A DNA stretch of 64,000 nucleotides from Mesorhizobium_B sp963522145 (GTDB taxonomy: Bacteria > Pseudomonadota > Alphaproteobacteria > Rhizobiales > Rhizobiaceae), in assembly GCA_963522145.1 (NCBI GenBank), contig CAUQXI010000010.1:1-64000 (forward strand), in the 5' to 3' direction. Positions 33,699-42,934 of this stretch are shown here, piece by piece. The position numbers were made by a program, and so were the translations under genes. The notes beneath the pieces are model-generated. The model searched no databases and had not been told where the DNA came from. It saw only the letters and a program-made list of their open reading frames with translations. Numbering within the stretch: the stretch's first letter is position 1; the number at the start of each line of letters is the position of its first letter.

Positions 33699-33905
33699 GA
33701 TGATCCCGCCCACCGCAGTGCCTTGCGCCGACAGCGCCATTGCCCGCCGACCGCCATTGCTTGTCAGGGCGGCCCTTCGCACCTATAGGACGAGCGCGCC
33801 CTGAGGGGCTTTGCCAGACGGGCCTTGCTCCGGGCTTTCGATGGCTCGAACCTCCAGCGCTCGTTCCGGCGTCCGAGAACGATCTCTGCCGATCCTTACG
33901 GGACC

Positions 33906-34592
33906 ATGCTGACCCTTTTCCATCATCCCATGCTCGCCTCCTGCCGCTATGTCCGCCTGTGCTTCGGCGAATATGGCGAGGAGCTTGCCTTGATCGAGGA
34001 AAGCCCGTGGTCGCGGCGCAAGGAGTTTCTGGCGCTCAATGCGGCGGGCTCGCTGCCCGTGCTTCTGGCCGACGGCGACGCGCCGGTGGTGGGCGCGGGC
34101 CCGATCGCCGAATACATCGATGAAACGCGTGGCGTGCTCAAGCGCGACCGCCGCCTGCTCGCGGAAGACCCGATCGACCGCGCCGAGATCCGGCGACTGG
34201 CGGACTGGTTCCTCGAAAAGACCGAGGACGAGGTGACGCGCCATCTCGTGCGCGAGCGTGTGCTGAAAAGCCTGATGCCCGATGGCGACGGCTCGCCCAA
34301 CGCGGCCGCGATCCGCGCCGCGCGCGCCAACATCCGCCAGCACCTCAAATATGTTAACTGGCTTGCCGGCACGCGGAACTGGCTCGCCGGCGACCGCTTC
34401 ACTTATGCGGATCTGGCCGCTGCCGCGGTAATTTCCGTGCTCGACTATCTGGGCGAGGTGCCTTGGCGCGATTTCGCGACCGCGCGCGACTGGTATGCGC
34501 GGGTGAAGTCGCGCCCCTCCTTCCGGCCGATCCTGGCCGACCGCGTGCGGGGCCTCGCACCCCCTTCCCATTATGCGGACCTCGATTTCTGA
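33906..34592 (+). CDS. glutathione S-transferase family protein
   Basis: A 228-residue protein. The thioredoxin-like N domain starts LTLFHHPMLASCRYVRL and has NAAGSLPVLL with cis-Pro and GAGPIAEYIDE. The helical C domain has FTYADLAAAAVISVLDYLG with the capping Asp. The ATG at 33906 begins at the domain edge; an in-frame start at 33825 would add 27 unlikely residues. The queG gene starts 20 nt before its stop, so the two are co-translated. Many alphaproteobacteria have this GST-queG pair. Confidence 0.87.
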   Translation: MLTLFHHPMLASCRYVRLCFGEYGEELALIEESPWSRRKEFLALNAAGSLPVLLADGDAPVVGAGPIAEYIDETRGVLKRDRRLLAEDPIDRAEIRRLADWFLEKTEDEVTRHLVRERVLKSLMPDGDGSPNAAAIRAARANIRQHLKYVNWLAGTRNWLAGDRFTYADLAAAAVISVLDYLGEVPWRDFATARDWYARVKSRPSFRPILADRVRGLAPPSHYADLDF

Positions 34593-35754
34593 TGCGCCCG
34601 CAGGCGCAGCCCTGCGCGCGCTGATCGAGCGCGAGGCGCGGGCGGCCGGCTTCGATGCCGTGGCGATCGCCGATCCGGACGGAATGCCGCTTGCGGCCGA
34701 GCGGCTGAGCGCCTTTGTCGCGGCCGGTCGGCATGGCTCGATGGAATGGATCGGGGAAACGCTCGAGCGGCGGGGCCATCCCCGTGCGCTTTGGGCGGAT
34801 GTGCGCTCGGTGATCGTGCTCGGCCTGAACTATGGTCCGGAGGCCGATCCGCGCGAGACGCTGGCCCGCAAGGACCGCGCACTGATCTCCGTTTACGCGC
34901 GCAACCGCGACTATCACGAGGTGGTCAAGGGGCGGCTGAAGGGGATCGCCGGCAAGCTCGCCGCGCGTTCGGGCGCGGAAGTGAAGGTTTTCGTGGACAC
35001 CGCTCCCGTGATGGAAAAGCCGCTGGCGCAAAGTGCGGGCATGGGCTGGCAGGGCAAGCACACGAACCTCGTCAGTCGCGAGTTCGGCTCCTGGCTGTTC
35101 CTGGGCACGATCTTCACCGATGCCCTGCTTCCTTTCGATCGCGCGGAACGCGATCACTGCGGCTCCTGCCGCGCCTGCCTTGACGCCTGCCCGACAGCCG
35201 CCTTTCCCGCGCCCTATCAGATTGATGCGCGGCGCTGCCTGTCCTACCTCTCCATCGAGAACAAGGGCCCGATTCCGCACGCTTTCCGTGCGGCCATGGG
35301 CAACCGGATTTATGGCTGCGACGACTGCCTTGCCGCATGCCCGTGGAACAAGTTCGCGCGAACCGCTTCCGAGGCCAAGCTTCAGGCGCGCGCTGACCTG
35401 ATCGCGCCGCCTTTGGCCGAGTTCCTCCTGCTCGACGACCCTGCATTTCGCGCCCGATTCTCGGGCTCGCCGATCAAGCGCATCGGGCGCGACCGCTTCC
35501 TGCGCAACGTTCTGGTGGCCGCCGGAAACTCCAAGACGCCCGCGCTGCTCGGCCCCTGCATCGCCTTGCTGGACGATCCTTCCCCGCTCGTTCGCGGTGC
35601 TGCCGTCTGGGCAGTTTCCCGGCTTGCCGCGCCAGGCGAGTTCACGCGGCTTGCAACCAATCGTGCCGCTTCGGAAGCCGATCCCGATGCGCTCTCCGAA
35701 TGGCAGAAGGCGCTCGAATCCGTTCACACCGCAGCGGACGGCATCGCGGCATGA
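34573..35754 (+). CDS. queG: epoxyqueuosine reductase
   Basis: A 393-residue cobalamin- and Fe-S-dependent enzyme catalysing the last step of queuosine synthesis in tRNA, epoxyqueuosine to queuosine. The N-terminal half binds cobalamin. Two 4Fe-4S motifs are present, CGSCRACLDACPTAAF and CDDCLAACPWN, and a HEAT-like C-terminal extension (about 300-393) that binds tRNA. It overlaps the GST gene by 20 nt and ends in an ATGA overlap with the next gene. It is housekeeping and unrelated in sequence to the island QueC-like gene. Confidence 0.95.
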   Translation: MRTSISDAPAGAALRALIEREARAAGFDAVAIADPDGMPLAAERLSAFVAAGRHGSMEWIGETLERRGHPRALWADVRSVIVLGLNYGPEADPRETLARKDRALISVYARNRDYHEVVKGRLKGIAGKLAARSGAEVKVFVDTAPVMEKPLAQSAGMGWQGKHTNLVSREFGSWLFLGTIFTDALLPFDRAERDHCGSCRACLDACPTAAFPAPYQIDARRCLSYLSIENKGPIPHAFRAAMGNRIYGCDDCLAACPWNKFARTASEAKLQARADLIAPPLAEFLLLDDPAFRARFSGSPIKRIGRDRFLRNVLVAAGNSKTPALLGPCIALLDDPSPLVRGAAVWAVSRLAAPGEFTRLATNRAASEADPDALSEWQKALESVHTAADGIAA

Positions 35755-36668
35755 TGGGGCCGCGCATCCTGGCCTTCGGGGCCGGCTATTCGGTGCAAGC
35801 TTTCGCGCGGGACAAACCGGCCGCCGCACAGATCAGCGGTACCACGCGCAGCCCGGAAAAGTTCGAGCGTCTGGAAGAAGCAGGCATCCGCCCGCTGCTC
35901 TGGACGGGCGACCGCCCGCCCGCCCTGCTCGATGCGTTGGGGGATGCCACGCATCTCGTGATCTCGGTGGCGCCTGGCGAGACAGGCGATCCGGTCCTTG
36001 CCGCTCTTCGCTCTGACATCCTTTCGGCCGCCCGAAACAATCTGCGCTGGATCGGCTACCTGTCGACGGTCGGCGTTTATGGCGATCACGGCGGCGCGTG
36101 GATCGATGAGGAAACGCCATGCGCGCCGCGATCGAGGCGCTCGGTGGAGCGCGTGCATGCGGAGGAGGAATGGCGGGCGCTCGGACGCGAGGCGGCGCTT
36201 CCCGTGGCATTGCTGCGCCTGTCCGGCATCTATGGTCCCGGCCGCAATGCCTTTCTCAACCTGGAGCACGGAACGGCCAGGCGTCTGGTGAAGCCCGGCC
36301 AGGTCTTCAACCGCATCCATGTGGCGGACATCGCCGGCGCGCTCTGGCACCTGCTGCAACAGGGGGCCGACGGCCCGTTCAACGTGACCGACGACGAGCC
36401 TGCGCCGCCGCAGGATGTCGTGGAACATGCGGCGCGCCTGATGGGGATCGAGCCGCCGCCCGCCATTCCATTCGAAACGTCCGAATTGTCTCCCATGCAG
36501 CGCTCCTTTTATGGCGAGAACAAGCGGGTATCGAATGCGCGGCTCAAGTCGCTCGGCTATCGCTTCCGCTTTCCCTACTACCGCGCGGCCCTGCGGGCGA
36601 TGTGGGACGACAGAAGCTGGCGGGGCATGGGCGACACCGATCGCCGCAGTCCCATCGCCGAAAATTGA
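35751..36668 (+). CDS. SDR/NAD-dependent epimerase-like protein (YeeZ type)
   Basis: A 305-residue extended SDR. The N terminus has a shortened nucleotide motif, FGAGYSVQAFA, typical of the YeeZ group. IGYLSTVGVYGDHGG and ALLRLSGIYGPGRN follow, and the C-terminal half contains FNVTDDEPAPPQDVV. The catalytic YxxxK is replaced in the SRRSVERVHAEEEW region, so enzymatic activity is uncertain. The ATG at 35751 overlaps the queG stop; the GST-queG-SDR unit is thus one coupled operon. Confidence 0.85.
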   Translation: MMGPRILAFGAGYSVQAFARDKPAAAQISGTTRSPEKFERLEEAGIRPLLWTGDRPPALLDALGDATHLVISVAPGETGDPVLAALRSDILSAARNNLRWIGYLSTVGVYGDHGGAWIDEETPCAPRSRRSVERVHAEEEWRALGREAALPVALLRLSGIYGPGRNAFLNLEHGTARRLVKPGQVFNRIHVADIAGALWHLLQQGADGPFNVTDDEPAPPQDVVEHAARLMGIEPPPAIPFETSELSPMQRSFYGENKRVSNARLKSLGYRFRFPYYRAALRAMWDDRSWRGMGDTDRRSPIAEN

Positions 36669-36788
36669 GCAGCGCCGCCATCTTCTCGGCACGGAGCAGC
36701 GGCACTCTTCGCCCGATCGAGCCGGCCGTTTAAGGATTTGCCAACCCTGACGGTGGAGGCTTCGCCGACGTTCCGAGGTTCCTTCCGC

Positions 36789-37829
36789 ATGCCGTCACGC
36801 CTGTCCCGCTTCCTGCTTCTGCCCGCTCTTGCCGCCGCGCTGGGATTGTCCGCCCTGAGCGCGTCGGCGGACACCAAAGCCAAGGACCTGTTTGGCGCGG
36901 AGAAGCTGCCGGCGGCGGGCGAGGCGCGTTCCTACGGATTCTACTCCAAGGGCTGCTTCGCCGGCGGAATGGCCATCGCCACGGATGGGCCGACCTGGCA
37001 GGCCATGCGGCTGTCGCGCAATCGCCGCTGGGGTCATCCCACCATGATCCGGCTGATCGAGAAGCTTTCGGGCGATGCGGTGAAGGATGGCTGGCCGGGC
37101 CTGCTCCTGGGCGACATCTCCCAGCCGCGCGGCGGGCCGATGCTGTCCGGTCACGCCTCCCACCAGATCGGGCTCGACGCTGATATCTGGTTCACGCCCA
37201 TGCCCGACCGCCGCCTGTCGGCCGCCGAGCGCGAAAAGATGGAGCCGACCTCGCTGGTCAACGAGAAGACCCACCGCGTCATCGACAAGCTCTGGACGCC
37301 CGCGCATGAGAAGCTCCTGAAGCGCGCCGCGTCCTACCCGGAAGTCGAGCGCATCCTGGTCAATCCCGGCATCAAGAAGAAGCTGTGCGACACGGTGACG
37401 GGCGACCGCTCCTGGCTGGCGAAGGTGCGTCCCTTCTGGGGCCATGACTATCACTTCCACGTCCGCATCGGCTGCCAGCCCGGCTCGATCGGCTGCAAGG
37501 TGCAGGCGGCCGTGCCGCCTGGCGACGGCTGCGGCAAGCCCCTCGCCTGGTGGTTCACCGAAGAGCCGTGGCGGCCCAACCAGAACCCGGATGCGCCCAA
37601 GGCGCGCGATGTGATGACCATGGCGAACCTGCCCAAGGCCTGCCACGCGGTGCTCCAGGCTCCATCGCCCACATCCGAGGCGGTTGTCACGCTTGGCGGA
37701 CCGGGCGCCAAGCCCGCTGCCGTTCGTGTCGCAACCGCGCCGGTGGACGAGCCCGCACCGGCGGTCTCCGCCTTTGCGCCAACGCCGGACGCCGGCGCGC
37801 CCACGCCCTTTCCACGTCCCCGAAACTGA
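36789..37829 (+). CDS. mepA: penicillin-insensitive murein endopeptidase
   Basis: A 346-residue periplasmic LAS-type metallopeptidase that cuts D-Ala-meso-DAP crosslinks in peptidoglycan. The N-terminal signal peptide (about 1-25, PSRLSRFLLLPALAAALGLS) ends near ASA-DT. Zinc motifs LSGHASHQIGLDADIW (HxxxxxxxD) and GHDYHFHVRI (HxH) are present. A Pro/Ala-rich tail of about 55 residues extends beyond the family domain. The ATG at 36789 is chosen because it begins the signal peptide; the open frame runs 51 nt further up. A strong terminator follows. Confidence 0.93.
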   Translation: MPSRLSRFLLLPALAAALGLSALSASADTKAKDLFGAEKLPAAGEARSYGFYSKGCFAGGMAIATDGPTWQAMRLSRNRRWGHPTMIRLIEKLSGDAVKDGWPGLLLGDISQPRGGPMLSGHASHQIGLDADIWFTPMPDRRLSAAEREKMEPTSLVNEKTHRVIDKLWTPAHEKLLKRAASYPEVERILVNPGIKKKLCDTVTGDRSWLAKVRPFWGHDYHFHVRIGCQPGSIGCKVQAAVPPGDGCGKPLAWWFTEEPWRPNQNPDAPKARDVMTMANLPKACHAVLQAPSPTSEAVVTLGGPGAKPAAVRVATAPVDEPAPAVSAFAPTPDAGAPTPFPRPRN

Positions 37830-37860
37830 TCAGGGCAACTAAGCACCCGGAAATAAACAC

Positions 37861-37889
37861 GTTTACCGCGAGACGCGGTTTGTTTTTTT
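37861..37889 (+). terminator. intrinsic terminator of mepA
   Basis: ACCGCG (37865-37870) and CGCGGT (37874-37879) form a 6 bp GC stem with an AGA loop, extendable by A-T pairs at the base, followed by TTTGTTTTTTTG. This is the clearest rho-independent terminator in the window. Confidence 0.8.
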
Positions 37890-37935
37890 GTGATCGTCCC
37901 GCTACCAGTCCTTCAAAGTGGGAAGGGCTGGGGCG

Positions 37936-38973
37936 ATGGTGAACGAAAGCGAGCGCGGGGAACCGGACGAAGGCGGCTTCCGCTATCCGGTGCTGATCGG
38001 CGATGTCGGTGGCACCAATGCGCGCTTCCAGGTGGTGGAAGACGCAAGCGGTCCGCCGGACGAGGTGCGGATCGTCAAGGTCGCCGACTTCTCCACCATC
38101 GATGACGCGATCGAGTCCGTCCTGAAGGAGCGGGGGGGCGAGCCGCCGCGCTCCGCCGTGCTCGCGGTCGCCGGCCCTGTGACCGGCGATGCTATCGCGC
38201 TCACCAATTGTTCGTGGGTGGTCCAGCCGCGCGCCATGTGGGACAGGCTGGGCCTTTCCGACATCGTGATGCTGAACGATTTCGAGGCGCAGGCGCTGGC
38301 CGCGGTCGTGATCGGCGATGACGATCTCGAGCCGATCAGCGGAAGAGCTTCCGTGCCTCATTGCGGACGCGTCGTGCTCGGTCCCGGCACAGGGCTGGGC
38401 GTCGCGGGGCTGGTGTGTTCGGGCAGGCGGTGGATTCCCGTGCGCGGGGAGGGCGGGCACATGGATCTCGGGCCGCGCACGGCGCGCGACCGCGAAATCT
38501 TCCCCCATCTGGAAACGATCGAAGGACGCATCTCGGGCGAGCAGATCCTGTGCGGCCGGGGGCTCGTCAACCTTTATCGCGCCGTGGCGCGCGCGGATCA
38601 GAAGCTCGCCGTGCTGGACGACCCGGCCGAGATCACGACCGCCGCGTTGAACGGATCGGACCCCGTCGCCGTTGAAACGCTCGAGCTGTTTGTCACCTAT
38701 CTCGGCCGCACGGCCGGCGATCTCGCGCTCGTCTTCATGAGCCGGGGCGGCGTTTACCTGTCGGGCGGCATCGCCCAGAAGATCGTGCCTGCGCTGAAAC
38801 GCCCCGCCTTCCGAGAGGCCTTCGAAGACAAGGCACCGCACGGCGCCCTGATGCGCGAGATGCCGGTCTTCGTGATCACCCATCCGCTCGCCGCCCTGCT
38901 GGGGCTCGCCGCCTATGCGCGCACGCCGGAACAATTCGGCATCGAAACGGAAGGTCGGCGCTGGACGCGTTGA
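37936..38973 (+). CDS. glk: glucokinase
   Basis: A 345-residue bacterial-type (group A) glucokinase making glucose-6-phosphate from glucose and ATP. The ATP site motif GDVGGTNARFQVV lies near residues 21-33. It also has LNDFEAQALA, VLGPGTGLGVAGL, GEGGHMDLGPRT and the catalytic NCSWV region. I use ATG 37936 (MVNESERG); a GTG at 37918 is in frame. It begins a run of same-direction core genes (glk, ABC exporter, dapB, gpmA). Confidence 0.93.
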   Translation: MVNESERGEPDEGGFRYPVLIGDVGGTNARFQVVEDASGPPDEVRIVKVADFSTIDDAIESVLKERGGEPPRSAVLAVAGPVTGDAIALTNCSWVVQPRAMWDRLGLSDIVMLNDFEAQALAAVVIGDDDLEPISGRASVPHCGRVVLGPGTGLGVAGLVCSGRRWIPVRGEGGHMDLGPRTARDREIFPHLETIEGRISGEQILCGRGLVNLYRAVARADQKLAVLDDPAEITTAALNGSDPVAVETLELFVTYLGRTAGDLALVFMSRGGVYLSGGIAQKIVPALKRPAFREAFEDKAPHGALMREMPVFVITHPLAALLGLAAYARTPEQFGIETEGRRWTR

Positions 38974-39068
38974 ACGCCGGAAGCACCGTCGGACGATAGG
39001 CAAGCGGGGCAGATGGGTTTATAGGAGCGCCCCGGACACATGCCGTCCCGCTTTACCCGGCAATCTCA

Positions 39069-40931
39069 TTGACCAAGAGCCGCTCGCAAAAACGCGTCGA
39101 ACCTTCCGAGATCATCTCGGTGATCCGCCGTATCGCGGCCGAGAACGGCCGCGACTATGTCTGGCAATATGCGCTGGCCGGTCTTTGCCTGCTGATGATC
39201 GCTGCGACCACCGCCTTCACCGCCTGGATCATGCGTGATGTGGTGGACCAGATCTTCTACAAGGGCCGCAGCGACCTCGTCATCCTGATCTCGCTGACGG
39301 TGTTCGCCGCCTTTGTGATCCGCGGCGTTGCCTCCTATGGACAGGCAGTGATCCTGGCGCGGATCGGTAATAATCTGGTCGCCCGCTACCAGCGCCGCGT
39401 CTTCGATCACCTGATGCGGCTCGGCATGGGCTTTTATGCCGAAACCCGTTCGGGCCGTCTCGCTGCCCGCATCAACCAGAACGTCAACGGCGTGCGCGAC
39501 CTGCTTTCCACCACGCTCACGGCTGTCGCGCGCGACGTGGTCTCACTGGTGGCGCTGGTGGTCGTCATGGTGTTGCAGGATCCGGTTCTGTCCCTCTCGG
39601 CGCTCGTGATCGGTCCGCCGCTGATTTATACGGTCAACGCACTGGTGAAGCGGTTGCGCCGCATGACGCGCGAGCAGGTCGAGATGACCTCGCGCCTGAT
39701 CGGCGCCATGCAGGAAGCCACGCAGGGGGTGGCCGTGGTGAAGGCCTTCACCATGGAGGAGCAACTCGCCCGCAAGCTCGGCGCGATGATCACCACGGTC
39801 GAGAAGCGCTCCAACAAGATCGCCAGTGTTTCCGAGCGGCTGACGCCGGTCTCCGAGCTTCTGGCCGGCTTCGCGGTGGCCGGCGTGATCGCCTATGCCG
39901 GCTTACGCACGTCGAGCGGCGGGGTGCCGCCTGGCTCGGTCTTCGCCTTTATCACGGCGCTCCTGCTCGCCTATGATCCGGCGCGTCGTCTCGCGCGGGT
40001 GCAGGTGAGCCTGGAGAAGAGCCTCGTCAACGCGCGCATGATCTATGAGATCCTCGACACACCGCCGCGCCAGGAAGACGCACCGGGCGCGCCTGAACTG
40101 CGCGTCGAACAGGGCGAGGTGCGCTTCGAAAACGTGTCCTTCGGCTATGCGCCCGACCTGCCGGTGCTTTACAACGTGTCCTTTGTGGCGCGCGCAGGCA
40201 GAACCACGGCGATCGTCGGCGCGTCGGGCGCGGGAAAGTCCACGCTGGTGGCCCTTCTGGAGCGCTTCTACGACCTCGACGGCGGGCGCATCCTGATCGA
40301 TGGGCAGGACATCGCCTCCATCACCAAGCGTTCCCTGCGCAACCAGATCGCCTATGTGTCCCAGCAGCCTTATCTGTTTGAAGGCAGCTTGCGCGACAAC
40401 ATCCGCTATGGCCGGGAAAGCGCCACGAATGCCGAGACCGAGCAGGCTGCGATGCTCGCCCAGGCGCACGAGTTCAGCCTGCGCCAGCTCAATGGTTACG
40501 ACACGCTGGTGGGCGAGAACGGCGCGACGCTTTCGGGCGGCCAGCGCCAGCGCCTGTCGATCGCGCGCGCGCTTGTGCGCAACGCGCCGATCCTGCTTCT
40601 CGACGAGGCGACCTCCGCGCTCGACAACGAATCGGAAGCGCGTGTTCAGGCAGCCCTCGATCAGGCGATGATCGGCCGCACCACCATCGTGATCGCCCAT
40701 CGCCTGTCCACGGTGGTCAATGCCGACCACATCGTGGTGATGGAAGAAGGCCGCGTGGCCGAGCAAGGCACCCACGCCGAGCTGATCGCGGACCCGCAGG
40801 GGCTCTACGCGCGCTTCCACCGCCTCCAGACCAATCGCGGCCTGGAACTGGTGGACGACCTGAAGCCCAAGGTTCCTCCTCCGGAAGCGGCAGCGTGGAG
40901 CGAGGAAGAAAGGCGTAAGCGCATTGGCTGA
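39069..40931 (+). CDS. MsbA-like ABC exporter (fused permease and ATPase)
   Basis: A 620-residue half-transporter. Six transmembrane helices occupy about residues 28-320. The nucleotide-binding domain follows, with Walker A GASGAGKST, Q-loop YVSQQPYLFEGS, signature LSGGQRQRLS, Walker B ILLLDEATSALD and H-loop IAHRLS, all intact, so it is an active exporter of lipid or drug type. The start is a TTG at 39069 with a poor RBS; no better in-frame start precedes the first helix. The dapB frame opens 8 nt before its stop. Confidence 0.92.
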   Translation: MTKSRSQKRVEPSEIISVIRRIAAENGRDYVWQYALAGLCLLMIAATTAFTAWIMRDVVDQIFYKGRSDLVILISLTVFAAFVIRGVASYGQAVILARIGNNLVARYQRRVFDHLMRLGMGFYAETRSGRLAARINQNVNGVRDLLSTTLTAVARDVVSLVALVVVMVLQDPVLSLSALVIGPPLIYTVNALVKRLRRMTREQVEMTSRLIGAMQEATQGVAVVKAFTMEEQLARKLGAMITTVEKRSNKIASVSERLTPVSELLAGFAVAGVIAYAGLRTSSGGVPPGSVFAFITALLLAYDPARRLARVQVSLEKSLVNARMIYEILDTPPRQEDAPGAPELRVEQGEVRFENVSFGYAPDLPVLYNVSFVARAGRTTAIVGASGAGKSTLVALLERFYDLDGGRILIDGQDIASITKRSLRNQIAYVSQQPYLFEGSLRDNIRYGRESATNAETEQAAMLAQAHEFSLRQLNGYDTLVGENGATLSGGQRQRLSIARALVRNAPILLLDEATSALDNESEARVQAALDQAMIGRTTIVIAHRLSTVVNADHIVVMEEGRVAEQGTHAELIADPQGLYARFHRLQTNRGLELVDDLKPKVPPPEAAAWSEEERRKRIG

Positions 40932-41766
40932 AAGCTCAGGAGATTCAGGCGCGACGCTTCCGGCGATGGGCCTCGTGGTGGTGGGCGCCGGCGGCCGCAT
41001 GGGCCAGGCGCTGGTGCGCGTCATCGCGGCTTCGCCGGGCGTGCGGCTCTGCGGTGCGCTGGAACGCCGGGGTTCGGACCTGGTGGGTCGCGACGCGGGC
41101 GAGCTTGCCGGCGTCGGCCCCCTGGGCATCGCGATCGAGGATGATCCGCTCCCCGTCTTCGCCCGTGCCGAAGGCGTGCTCGACTTCACCCGGCCTGCCG
41201 CCACGGTGGAGTTCGCGGGCTATGCCGCGCAGGCCGGCATCGTTCATGTGATCGGCACCACGGGCTGCACGGAAGCCGACGAGGAAAGGATCAAGGCCGC
41301 AGCGCGCCACGCGCCGATCGTCAAGTCCGGCAATATGAGCCTGGGCGTGAACCTGCTGGCTGGCCTCGTGAAGCAGGCGGCCCGCGCCTTGCCGGCGGAA
41401 GACTTCGACATCGAGGTGCTGGAGATGCACCATCGCCACAAGGTGGACGCGCCCTCGGGCACCGCCTTGCTGCTGGGTGAGGCGGCGGCGGGCGGGCGCG
41501 AGATCGCCCTCGCCGAGCGCAGCGTGCGGGCGCGCGACGGCCATACCGGCGCGAGGGCGTCGGGCGACATCGGCTTTGCGACGCTTCGCGGCGGCTCGGT
41601 GGTCGGCGACCATTCGGTGATCCTAGCGGGCACGGGCGAGCGGATCACGCTCTCCCACCACGCCGAAGACCGCACCATCTTCGCACGCGGCGCGGTGCGC
41701 GCGGCCCTTTGGGCGCGCAGCCGCAAGCCCGGCCTGTATTCCATGCTCGACGTGCTCGGGCTCTGA
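40924..41766 (+). CDS. dapB: 4-hydroxy-tetrahydrodipicolinate reductase
   Basis: About 280 residues. It reduces HTPA to tetrahydrodipicolinate in lysine and meso-DAP synthesis. The nucleotide-binding GAGGRMGQALV motif, GTTGCTEADEERI, SGNMSLGVNLL and the catalytic HHRHKVDAPSGTAL are present. TTG 40924 overlaps the ABC gene; ATG 40966 lies just before the first strand and gives a length nearer the family norm, so either start is possible. Confidence 0.94.
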   Translation: MAESSGDSGATLPAMGLVVVGAGGRMGQALVRVIAASPGVRLCGALERRGSDLVGRDAGELAGVGPLGIAIEDDPLPVFARAEGVLDFTRPAATVEFAGYAAQAGIVHVIGTTGCTEADEERIKAAARHAPIVKSGNMSLGVNLLAGLVKQAARALPAEDFDIEVLEMHHRHKVDAPSGTALLLGEAAAGGREIALAERSVRARDGHTGARASGDIGFATLRGGSVVGDHSVILAGTGERITLSHHAEDRTIFARGAVRAALWARSRKPGLYSMLDVLGL

Positions 41767-41807
41767 TGATGCGCTGCGCCTTTGCAGCTGTTTGACAAGG
41801 AAAACCG

Positions 41808-42428
41808 ATGTCCGGAACACTGGTGCTGGTCCGTCATGGCCAAAGCGACTGGAACCTGAAGAACCTGTTCACCGGCTGGCGCGACGTCGAGCTGACCGAG
41901 ACCGGGCGCGGAGAGGCACTGGCGGGTGCCAAGCGGCTCAAGGAGCGCGGGCTCCGCTTCGACATCGCCTTCACTTCCGCGCTCAAGCGGGCGCAGAACA
42001 CCTGTTCCATCATCCTGGACGAGATCGGCCAGAGTGATCTCCCCACCGTGCGCGACCAGGCGCTGAACGAGCGCGACTACGGCGATCTGTCGGGCCTCAA
42101 CAAGGATGACGCGCGCGCCAAATGGGGCGAGGAGCAGGTCCATGTCTGGCGCCGCTCCTATGACGTGCCGCCGCCCGGCGGCGAAAGCCTGAAGGACACG
42201 GGCGCGCGCGTCTGGCCCTATTACATGCACAGGATGCAGCCGCATGTGCTGCGCGGGGAAACGGTTCTGGTCGCTGCCCACGGCAACTCGCTCCGCGCGC
42301 TGATCATGGCGCTCGAAGGCATTTCGGGCCCCGAGATCGTCAAGCTCGAACTCGCCACCGGTGTCCCGATCGTCTACCACCTCAACACCGATTCCACCGT
42401 CGCCTCAAAGGCCGTCCTGGCCGGCTGA
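41808..42428 (+). CDS. gpmA: 2,3-bisphosphoglycerate-dependent phosphoglycerate mutase
   Basis: A 206-residue glycolytic enzyme interconverting 3- and 2-phosphoglycerate. LVRHGQSDWN carries the phospho-histidine, followed by NLFTGW, TSALKRAQNTC, LNERDYGDLSG and VAAHGNSLRALI with the second His. It is shorter than the 250-residue E. coli enzyme, as is usual in alphaproteobacteria. AAGGAAAACC precedes the ATG. tRNA-Leu follows. Confidence 0.95.
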   Translation: MSGTLVLVRHGQSDWNLKNLFTGWRDVELTETGRGEALAGAKRLKERGLRFDIAFTSALKRAQNTCSIILDEIGQSDLPTVRDQALNERDYGDLSGLNKDDARAKWGEEQVHVWRRSYDVPPPGGESLKDTGARVWPYYMHRMQPHVLRGETVLVAAHGNSLRALIMALEGISGPEIVKLELATGVPIVYHLNTDSTVASKAVLAG

Positions 42429-42543
42429 ACCTGGGCGCTTCAGCGACGGCGCACCGAGCCTGCCGCAGATACGCAGACGGCGACGCGCCCCGCCAAAATG
42501 CGCGTTGACAGCGCCCCGACCGCCGCCTAAACCCCTTCCGCCT

Positions 42544-42628
42544 GCCCAGATGGCGGAATTGGTAGACGCGCACGGTTCAGGTCCGTGTTCCGCAAGGAGT
42601 GGAGGTTCGAGTCCTCTTCTGGGCACCA
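42544..42628 (+). tRNA. tRNA-Leu(CAG)
   Basis: An 85 nt class II tRNA: acceptor GCCCAGA pairs with TCTGGGC, discriminator A, encoded CCA. The anticodon loop TTCAGGT between CACGG and CCGTG gives anticodon CAG (codon CTG). A long variable arm and a TTCGAGT T loop are present. A short AAGCAC/GTGCTT hairpin follows at 42628-42646. Confidence 0.95.
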
Positions 42629-42934
42629 AGCACCCTTCAAGTGCTTGACCGCGAATAAGTTTCAGCGAATCATGTGCTTAGGTAGCCCGAGTGCTACATA
42701 CCGGTGCTACACATGGCGCTTGCGATGGGTGCCTCCTGAACCAGCCGCGACTAGGTAGGATCAGCGTCGCCAAACGATCAGCTTGCCGCATTGCGAGTGC
42801 GAAGCCGGACGGCCTCCGCGTCGTTGCGCTTCATCAGCAGCAGAACGCAGCGATGATCACGCTCGTTTTATCCGAACTGCGGAACAAGGAGCATGCGCGG
42901 GGGTTTGCGCCATTATCCCTGGAGACCAACCTGC
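42629..42934. other. 306 nt spacer after tRNA-Leu
   Basis: It holds two GTGCTACA-like repeats near 42,690-42,715, of the kind seen at the 3' side of tRNA integration hot spots, but no integrase or att duplication in this window. The EcfG-like promoter of the next gene lies at 42881-42905. No gene is supported here. Confidence 0.4.
42881..42905 (+). promoter_or_regulatory. EcfG-type promoter-like site
   Basis: GGAAC (42881-42885), 17 nt, GTT (42903-42905): the same spacing as the sites at 2532 and 6329. It is placed 30-55 nt before the start codon of the secreted dehydrogenase/PEBP gene. Confidence 0.5.

Noticed and set aside
42629..42934. A second integrated element at tRNA-Leu
   Set aside because: GTGCTACA-like repeats are suggestive, but there is no integrase, no tRNA 3' duplication and only core-type genes downstream within the window.
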